Positions 58,562 to 64,000 of a stretch of DNA of 64,000 nucleotides are shown one piece after another. Position 1 is the stretch's first letter; each line of letters begins with the position of its first letter. The stretch covers positions 2,458,501-2,522,500 of the forward strand of contig NZ_CP031357.1 in assembly GCF_003355455.1 (NCBI RefSeq). Reading direction: 5' to 3'. Source of the stretch: Erythrobacter aureus. GTDB lineage: Bacteria > Pseudomonadota > Alphaproteobacteria > Sphingomonadales > Sphingomonadaceae. The position numbers and the translations under genes were made by a program. The notes beneath the pieces are model-generated. The model had not been told where the DNA came from and ran no database searches. It saw only the letters and a list, made by a program, of their open reading frames with translations.

Positions 58562-60013
58562 ATGAGCGAGAGCAACCGCCCCCTCGACGAAGATGGCATC
58601 CTGCTGGCGCGTGAGCCGGAGGAAGAAGCACGCCCGGACGACCGGATCGACGACGAGCGGATGGACGAAGAGAACACGCTCAAGCCCGAATTCGTCCGCT
58701 CGGTCGAGGACGCGCTCGACGAAGGGGACGTCAAGGCGGTCTACGAGCTGGTCGAACCGCTCCACCCGGCTGATATCGCCGACCTTCTCGAACTGTTCGA
58801 GCGCGACGAGCGTTACCAGCTTGCCGCGGCGATCACCGATCTGATGACGTCCGAGGTCGTCGCCGAACTTAACGACTATGTCCGCGAGACCATGATGGAA
58901 GCGCTGCCGCCGGAAGCGGTGGCGCAGATCGTCGACCAGCTCGAGACCGACGACGCCGTCCAGCTCATCGAAGACCTCGACGAAGAAGATCAGCGCGCGG
59001 TCCTGGCCGAAATCGAGATCGAGGACCGGATCGCGATCCAGTCCGCCCTTGCCTATCCGGAGGAGACTGCCGGACGCTTGATGAGCCGCGATTTCGTCGC
59101 AGTACCCGAACATCTGACGGTCGGCGATCTCATCGATTACCTGCGCGATGGGCGCGACCTGCCCGACGAGTTCTACGAAATCTTCGTGGTGGACGAGAAG
59201 CATCACCCGGTCGGGACCTGCGCGCTTTCATGGGTGCTGCGCGCGCCACGCGCGATCGCTCTGGCCGATGTGATGAAGCGCGACCAGACGCTGATCCCGG
59301 TCACGCTCGACCAGGAAGAGGTCGGGCTGATGTTCCAGAAGTACAACCTCATCAGCGCTGCCGTGGTCGACGAGAACGAGCGGCTGGTAGGCCAGATGAC
59401 GGTGGACGACGTGGTCCACATCATCTCCGAGGAAGCCGGAGAGGACGCGCTGCTGATGAGCGGCGCGGGCGAAGGCGACATCAACGAGCCGATCCGCGAG
59501 GCCTATTCCGCGCGCGTCCGCTGGCTGGTGGCAAACCTTGGAACAGCATTGGTCGCATCGCTGATCATCGCCCTGTTCGGCGCGGCGATCGAGAAGCTTG
59601 TGGCGCTCGCGATCCTCATGCCGATCGTCGCGAGCATCGGCGGCAATGCGGGCACGCAGACCATGGCGGTGACCGTGCGCGCCATCGCCACCAATCAGCT
59701 CACCCGCAGCAACACGCGGCGTATTCTGATGCGCGAGATGCGCGTTGCACTCCTGAACGGCGTGACCATAGCGGTGCTGATCGGCCTCGCTACGGGCGCG
59801 ATCTTCACTCCCATGCTCGGCGGCGTGATCGCGCTGGCGATGGTGATCAACGTGGTGATTGCGGGCCTTGCCGGCGTGCTGGTGCCCGTGGCCTTCGACC
59901 GGCTCGACCAGGACCCGGCAGTGGCGAGCAGCGTGTTCGTGACGATGATTACCGATTCGATGGGTTTCTTCGCATTCCTCGGCCTCGCCGTGGCCAGCGG
60001 GATCGTCGGTTAA
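58562..60013 (+). CDS. mgtE: Magnesium transporter MgtE
   Basis: 483 aa. Acidic N-terminal domain (about residues 40-160, repeated LEDLDEED-like helices), two CBS domains (about 165-285; RLMSRDFVAVPEHLTVGDLI and VTLDQEEVGLMFQKYNLISAAVVD), then five membrane helices from about 320. The pore region contains MPIVASIGGNAGTQTMAVTVRA. The cytoplasmic domains close the channel when Mg2+ is high. Start at 58562; an earlier in-frame start at 58502 is less likely. Confidence 0.95.
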   Translation: MSESNRPLDEDGILLAREPEEEARPDDRIDDERMDEENTLKPEFVRSVEDALDEGDVKAVYELVEPLHPADIADLLELFERDERYQLAAAITDLMTSEVVAELNDYVRETMMEALPPEAVAQIVDQLETDDAVQLIEDLDEEDQRAVLAEIEIEDRIAIQSALAYPEETAGRLMSRDFVAVPEHLTVGDLIDYLRDGRDLPDEFYEIFVVDEKHHPVGTCALSWVLRAPRAIALADVMKRDQTLIPVTLDQEEVGLMFQKYNLISAAVVDENERLVGQMTVDDVVHIISEEAGEDALLMSGAGEGDINEPIREAYSARVRWLVANLGTALVASLIIALFGAAIEKLVALAILMPIVASIGGNAGTQTMAVTVRAIATNQLTRSNTRRILMREMRVALLNGVTIAVLIGLATGAIFTPMLGGVIALAMVINVVIAGLAGVLVPVAFDRLDQDPAVASSVFVTMITDSMGFFAFLGLAVASGIVG

Positions 60014-60120
60014 CCTTCCTACACATGCACCGGGTGTTACACGGACCCACGTGGAAAGGCTGCGAGCCGGGATCGGGGCTGCCTTCACTTTCTGATTCAC
60101 TGGCGCGCAAGAAGCACCGG

Positions 60121-60139
60121 CCCCGGATCCAGTCCGGGG
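60121..60139. repeat. Single REP-like hairpin
   Basis: CCCCGGATCCAGTCCGGGG forms a 7-base stem with a 5-base loop and is followed by CGACG, matching one arm of the twin element at 57902-57986. It lies in the mgtE-DUF1489 gap as a solo copy. Confidence 0.65.
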
Positions 60140-60179
60140 CGACGCTTGAGATATGGTCGGGAAGCGCTACATCCTCCTC

Positions 60180-60569
60180 ATGCCGCTCAACCTGACCAAG
60201 ATCGCCTTCGGCGCGCAAAGCTATGGCGATATCGAAAGCTGGTATGCACAGCGGCGCAGCCCGAACCTCACGACGCGCTATCGCCCGACCAAGTGGGAGC
60301 AATGCATCGGCGGCTCGCTCTACTGGATTCACCAGCACAGCATCGTCGCGCGCAGCGAAATCCTCGGGTTCTCCGAGACGAAGGACGGGCGCTGGTCGAT
60401 CGACCTCAAACCCGAACTGATCCGCGTCCACCCTCGGCCCAAACGCGCACATCAAGGTTGGCGTTATCTGAAGGGCGATCCCCCGCGCGATCTCGCGCCC
60501 GGCGAAGACATCGGTGACGCGCTCCCCGGGAAGCTTGCGGGCAAGCTGGAACGGCTAGGACTGATCTGA
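60180..60569 (+). CDS. DUF1489 family protein
   Basis: 129 aa. It matches the alphaproteobacterial DUF1489 family: MPLNLTKIAFGAQSYGDIESW start, then RYRPTKWEQCIGGSLYWIHQHSIVARSEILGF and the HPRPKRAHQGWRYL block. The function is unknown. The family is largely confined to Alphaproteobacteria, which supports the taxonomic call. An in-frame ATG at 60153 would add nine residues. Confidence 0.88.
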   Translation: MPLNLTKIAFGAQSYGDIESWYAQRRSPNLTTRYRPTKWEQCIGGSLYWIHQHSIVARSEILGFSETKDGRWSIDLKPELIRVHPRPKRAHQGWRYLKGDPPRDLAPGEDIGDALPGKLAGKLERLGLI

Positions 60570-60743
60570 ATCCGTATGCTGCAGTGCACAAGCGCCTGTT
60601 TTCTAAACATTGTGACAGAAGTATTGCAGTGAGATTTCTAAAATAAGTCACTGCTTTTGAATGTTTTTCTGCGGAATGGTTTACGGCTTGGCAAGTTCTG
60701 CTCCTTAAGCGGGAGGCATCGTCAACAGCGCAGCGTCCCTCCG

Positions 60744-62546
60744 ATGACCTTCCAGCCCCAATATGCCGATGCATTCGTTTGGGAAGCCGATCCGGACACT
60801 CCTCCAGAACCGGTAAGAGCGAAGCCTGCCGTGAAAAAGCTTGCTCGGACCGGGGCGGACTCGTCGTACAGCAACAGTTTCCTGGAACGCTATGGGCTCA
60901 TGCGCTCCAGCATTGCGGGCAAGGTGCGCGTCTTCGCCTTTTCCTTCACCGTTATCCTCGTCCTGCTCGGTGCGATCCTCGGCGGGGCGCAGGCGGTGCT
61001 CGCCGATCGATCCGATCGGGCAGCGGTGAATGCATCGCGCGCCATGGCCGCTTCGCAACTCGCGACATCGATCGCCGAAAGCCGCTATTTCGCTTCGCGT
61101 TATGCTGCGGATGGCGATCGCACAACGATCGCCTCCGCTTTCGCGACGCTGGCCCAGGCACGCGACGAGATTGATGCCGCCATCGCGCTTGACGGCGGCG
61201 ACAGCGAATCCCGCGCGCAGATGGAATGGTTGGTGACGCAGGTCGAGGGCTTCGAACCGGAGCTGCGTGCCTTGCAGGCTTCGATCACCGTTCACGGCCC
61301 CTCCATCACGGGCAATGCGTTGGCGGATGCGATCGACATCAGTGGCGGTCAGCTCGCCCGGCAGGCCGCAGAAATCGAAGCCGCGCTGGCGGTGCAGTCC
61401 GATACAGCTCAACAATCGCTCGCCAGGGTCAAGGCCTGGACCATGATCGTTGCCCTGGCGCTCATCGCGGGTTGCATTGCCCTTGTCCATTTCGGCGCAC
61501 GGGGCCTCTCACGCCAGGTTTCCGGTTCGCTGGCAGAGATCACCGGGGCCATGACCCGCTTGGCGGGCGGCGACCGATCCATCGCGATCCCGGCGACCGA
61601 CCGGCATGACGAGATCGGCGAAATGGCGCGCGCATTGGTGGTTTTCCGCGAAAGTGCCGATGCCCTGGCCGATCTGCAACGCAAGGCCCGCGAGGACCAA
61701 AATGCAGTCTTACGCCGCCTGGTGGATAATTTCGAGGGAGGCGTGGGCGAAGTCGCGGGCAGCGTAACGCAAGCCTCGCGCGAGCTGCAATCGACTTCGA
61801 GCGAGATGGCGGGAGCCGCAACACAAACCATCGGCGTGGTCGAACAGGTTTCCCGCGACATGTCCGAGACGCAAGGCGGCGTTACGGCCGCCGCTTCGGC
61901 AAGCGACCAGTTCGCCATGTCGATTGCCGAAATCGGCCGCCAGGCAGGCATCTCGGCCAATATGGTCCAGGATGCGCGCCAGTCGACGGAGACCGCCGAT
62001 ACGAAGATGTCCGAACTGGCCGGGGTCGCCGAGGAAATCGGCGAAGTCGTCGATCTGATCGGCGCGATCGCCGATCGCACCAATCTGCTGGCACTCAACG
62101 CCTCGATCGAGGCGGCGCGCGGTGGCGAGGCAGGACGCGGCTTTGCCGTGGTTGCTTCGGAAGTGAAGGAACTCGCCCGTCAGACTCGCGAAGCTACCGG
62201 CAATGTCGCCTCGCGCATCGTCGGGATGCAGGTGATGACGCGTGAAAGCGTCGAAGCCCTCGCCCGGATCGGCGAGCGTATCCGCGAAGTGGAGACAACC
62301 GCGACCGCCATTGCACAAGCGGTCGACGAACAGTCTCTTTCGAGCCGCGAACTTGCCCGCAATCTCGATCGCGCAGCCAATGGGGTCGACAACATCGGCG
62401 GCGGAATTGCACAGATCGGTGAAACGGCCCGCAGCACCGGTGCAGCGGCCGACAAGGTACTCGCATCCGCAGCGACACTCGACCACACGGCCCGCGATCT
62501 AGAAGGCCGCGCGCGCGAATTCGTGAGTTCGGTTCGCGCGGCGTGA
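60744..62546 (+). CDS. Methyl-accepting chemotaxis protein
   Basis: 600 aa. An unusual cytoplasmic N-terminus of about 55 residues precedes the first membrane segment (about 60-80). A helical periplasmic sensor (about 82-230) and second membrane segment (about 233-253) lead to a HAMP domain (about 255-310). The signalling domain has its hairpin tip at EVVDLIGAIADRTNLLALNASIEAARGGEAGRGFAVVA-like sequence (about 432-470). There is no C-terminal NWETF-type pentapeptide for CheR binding and no chemotaxis gene nearby. ATG at 60744 has no strong ribosome-binding site; the 174-base gap before it probably holds the promoter. Confidence 0.9.
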   Translation: MTFQPQYADAFVWEADPDTPPEPVRAKPAVKKLARTGADSSYSNSFLERYGLMRSSIAGKVRVFAFSFTVILVLLGAILGGAQAVLADRSDRAAVNASRAMAASQLATSIAESRYFASRYAADGDRTTIASAFATLAQARDEIDAAIALDGGDSESRAQMEWLVTQVEGFEPELRALQASITVHGPSITGNALADAIDISGGQLARQAAEIEAALAVQSDTAQQSLARVKAWTMIVALALIAGCIALVHFGARGLSRQVSGSLAEITGAMTRLAGGDRSIAIPATDRHDEIGEMARALVVFRESADALADLQRKAREDQNAVLRRLVDNFEGGVGEVAGSVTQASRELQSTSSEMAGAATQTIGVVEQVSRDMSETQGGVTAAASASDQFAMSIAEIGRQAGISANMVQDARQSTETADTKMSELAGVAEEIGEVVDLIGAIADRTNLLALNASIEAARGGEAGRGFAVVASEVKELARQTREATGNVASRIVGMQVMTRESVEALARIGERIREVETTATAIAQAVDEQSLSSRELARNLDRAANGVDNIGGGIAQIGETARSTGAAADKVLASAATLDHTARDLEGRAREFVSSVRAA

Positions 62547-62637
62547 CGATACGACGATTGTCCGGGAGTGTCCCGGATTGCCAAGCCAGTGAAGGCATAG
62601 GGGCGATGCAATCGCGCCCGACCTGGCAAGCCTTTTT

Positions 62638-63321
62638 CTAGGTGGCAGTCTTCTCAGCCACCCTCCTTAGCGCATCGGCATAGGCCTCGGGCGGCTGCGC
62701 ACCGGGGATCATGAACTTGTTCTCGACCACCATTGCGGGCACGCCGGTAATGTTGAGATCCCAGGCGGCGCGCTCTTCGGCGCGAACCTTATGCGTGAGT
62801 TCCTCGCTGGCGAGCGCGGCTTCGGCACCCGCGCGGTCGAAACCGACAGCCTCCGCCACGTCGAGCAGCACGTCGTGATCCGCAATCTTGCGGCGCTCGT
62901 TGAAATGCGCCCGGAACAGCGCAAGCTTGAGCTCGGTCTGCTTGGCCGCCCCATGTTCCTCGCGCGCCCAGGTCAGCAGCTTGTGTGCATCGAACGTGTT
63001 CCACATCCAGCGCTGCGGTTCGGGATCGGGGCCAGCGTAGTCGAGCGACACACCGGCATTCTGGGCAGCTTCGCGCATGCGGCCCTGCACCGCCTTGGAC
63101 TGTTCAGGGGTGGAACCGTATTTGCGCGCGATATGCGCCGTGCTTTCCTCGCCCTCGGGCGGCATGTCCGGATTGAGTTCGAAGGCATGCCAGCGAATGT
63201 CCGCCTCGATCTCGCCATCGAGCTGTTCGAGCCCCTTCTGCAGGGAGCCCCAGCCGACCAGGCACCAGGGGCACATGACATCGGACCAGATATCGATCCG
63301 CAAGGTTCTCGGCTCGCTCAT
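62638..63321 (-). CDS. DsbA-family oxidoreductase, FrnE-like
   Basis: 227 aa. Thioredoxin fold with the CPWC active site in SDVMCPWCLVGW (about residues 13-24) and a long helical insertion. ITGVPAMVVENKFMIPGAQP (about 190-209) supplies the cis-proline. No signal peptide, so it belongs to the cytoplasmic FrnE / 2-hydroxychromene-isomerase-like group. The ATG at 63321 overlaps the nudC stop (ATGA), so both are co-transcribed. Confidence 0.9.
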   Translation of the reverse strand: MSEPRTLRIDIWSDVMCPWCLVGWGSLQKGLEQLDGEIEADIRWHAFELNPDMPPEGEESTAHIARKYGSTPEQSKAVQGRMREAAQNAGVSLDYAGPDPEPQRWMWNTFDAHKLLTWAREEHGAAKQTELKLALFRAHFNERRKIADHDVLLDVAEAVGFDRAGAEAALASEELTHKVRAEERAAWDLNITGVPAMVVENKFMIPGAQPPEAYADALRRVAEKTAT

Positions 63322-64000
63322 CTCTTCACCCACCATTGCATCAGGTGATGCGCGATAGCATGGCGCGGCGGGCAGCGGAACGGACCGTTACCGGCCAGCG
63401 CGGCTTCCACCTCTTCGCGCGTATAGAAGTTGATCTCGGCCATTTCGGTTTCGTCAATGGTCAACTCGTCACTGTCGGCATGGCTATGGCAGCCGATCAT
63501 CAATTGGCTCGGGAAGGGCCAGGGCTGGCTGGCGATGTAGGAGACATCGCGCACCGTGATGCCCGCCTCTTCCAGCACCTCGCGATTGACCGCTTCTTCG
63601 ATACTCTCGCCCGGCTCGACGAAACCGGCAAGCGCGGAAAAGCTCCCCTCCGGCCATCCGAGACCGCGACCGAGCATCAACTTGCCCTGATATTCGACCA
63701 GCATGATGGTGACCGGATCGGTGCGCGGGAAATGGCTCGCGCCGCAAGCGGTACAGTCGCGCTGCCAGCCACCCTTGGCGAGCTTCGTGGCACCCCCGCA
63801 GGCCGCGCAGAACCGGTGCCGCGCATGCCAGTCGGTCAGGCTGCGCGCGCCGCCGTAGATCGCTAGATCGTCGGGCCGCAACGTCGCCATGAGCGACCAG
63901 AGCCGCGGGTTTGCCATGCGCGGGCTGGCATCGCCTTTGGGCGGTACGACAGCGAAACAGGCCTTGCCCTCGTCGAGCCCCAGAAAGCACAGTTCGGCAT
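63318..64000 (-). CDS. nudC: NADH pyrophosphatase NudC (N-terminus beyond window)
   Basis: The frame is open from the window edge to a stop at 63318 (about 227 codons). An ATG at 63917 is internal, since upstream residues (AELCFLGLDEGKACFAVVPP) also fit NudC. A four-cysteine zinc ribbon (FCAACGG, CTACGASHFPRTDP) precedes the Nudix box GFVEPGESIEEAVNREVLEEAG. The NudC-specific SQPWPFPSQLMIG motif follows. The enzyme hydrolyses NAD(H) and can remove NAD caps from RNA. Confidence 0.94.
   Translation of the reverse strand, partial: AELCFLGLDEGKACFAVVPPKGDASPRMANPRLWSLMATLRPDDLAIYGGARSLTDWHARHRFCAACGGATKLAKGGWQRDCTACGASHFPRTDPVTIMLVEYQGKLMLGRGLGWPEGSFSALAGFVEPGESIEEAVNREVLEEAGITVRDVSYIASQPWPFPSQLMIGCHSHADSDELTIDETEMAEINFYTREEVEAALAGNGPFRCPPRHAIAHHLMQWWVKR

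Noticed and set aside
62561..62640. Hairpin TCCGGGA-GTG-TCCCGGA and a later TTTTT as the chemoreceptor terminator
   Set aside because: The T-run is more than 50 bases from the hairpin and no stem directly precedes it.
1..64000. tRNA, rRNA, CRISPR arrays, prophage or transposase genes
   Set aside because: None could be recognised by reading either strand; no cloverleaf T-loop, CRISPR repeat series, integrase or transposase motif was seen.

Overview
The window is GC-rich and densely packed with short intergenic gaps. Its content points to an alphaproteobacterium of the order Sphingomonadales, most likely family Erythrobacteraceae (Erythrobacter, Qipengyuania or Altererythrobacter-like). Supporting features are a C4-pathway 5-aminolevulinate synthase, DUF1489, a Ros/MucR zinc-finger regulator, a tsaB-rimI-mucR-fur-plsC run, the carboxyspermidine route to polyamines, and REP-like palindromes and RPELVEG-type intergenic repeats common in that group. 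The assignment is inference; no rRNA or tRNA gene was found to anchor it.

Layout. 1-9.4 kb: partial glutathione reductase, DEAD-box helicase, an RsbQ-like hydrolase overlapping a PAS histidine kinase, pgi, then lepB-rnc-era and an MgtC-type membrane protein. 9.4-16.3 kb (minus strand): a GAF/GGDEF diguanylate cyclase, then plsY-dprA-topA with a 60-aa Myb-like ORF attached to topA. 16.3-21.3 kb: murI, a globin-like gene, hemA, a small membrane protein, a SleB-type cell-wall hydrolase and a nitroreductase. 21.4-26.6 kb: a membrane-anchored beta-lactamase-fold hydrolase, a divergent GST/WYL-regulator pair, and a DGPF protein with its ECF42-type sigma factor. 26.6-32.6 kb: polyamine genes (ornithine decarboxylase, carboxyspermidine decarboxylase and dehydrogenase) interrupted by an S41 peptidase, a GxxExxY nuclease-like cassette and an XRE regulator. 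32.7-36.5 kb: a threonine dehydratase-like enzyme, two tandem MAPEG proteins, trxB and a tyrosine phosphatase. 36.6-41.2 kb: a trehalose cluster (otsB, GH15, otsA) behind a retropepsin-like protease. 41.2-48.2 kb: egtB-egtD for ergothioneine, class II DAHP synthase and an M16 peptidase. 48.2-52.5 kb: Nfu, RutE-like reductase, tsaB, rimI, mucR, fur, plsC. 52.5-58.5 kb (minus strand): LysR, then the operon ppi-miaB-phoH-(GIY-YIG)-ybeY-corC. 58.5-64 kb: mgtE, DUF1489, a chemoreceptor, DsbA-like protein and partial nudC.

Most genes are core housekeeping functions in ordinary order. The unusual content is threefold. First, two unrelated nuclease-like ORFs (GxxExxY and GIY-YIG) each sit exactly between long inverted repeats, the second inserted between phoH and ybeY so that it reads in frame with the phoH C-terminus. 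Second, an RsbQ-type hydrolase is paired with a PAS histidine kinase rather than the usual PAS phosphatase. Third, three genes (WYL regulator, aspartic protease, phoH) each lack one base in a C/G run; the shared pattern suggests base-calling errors as much as real mutations.
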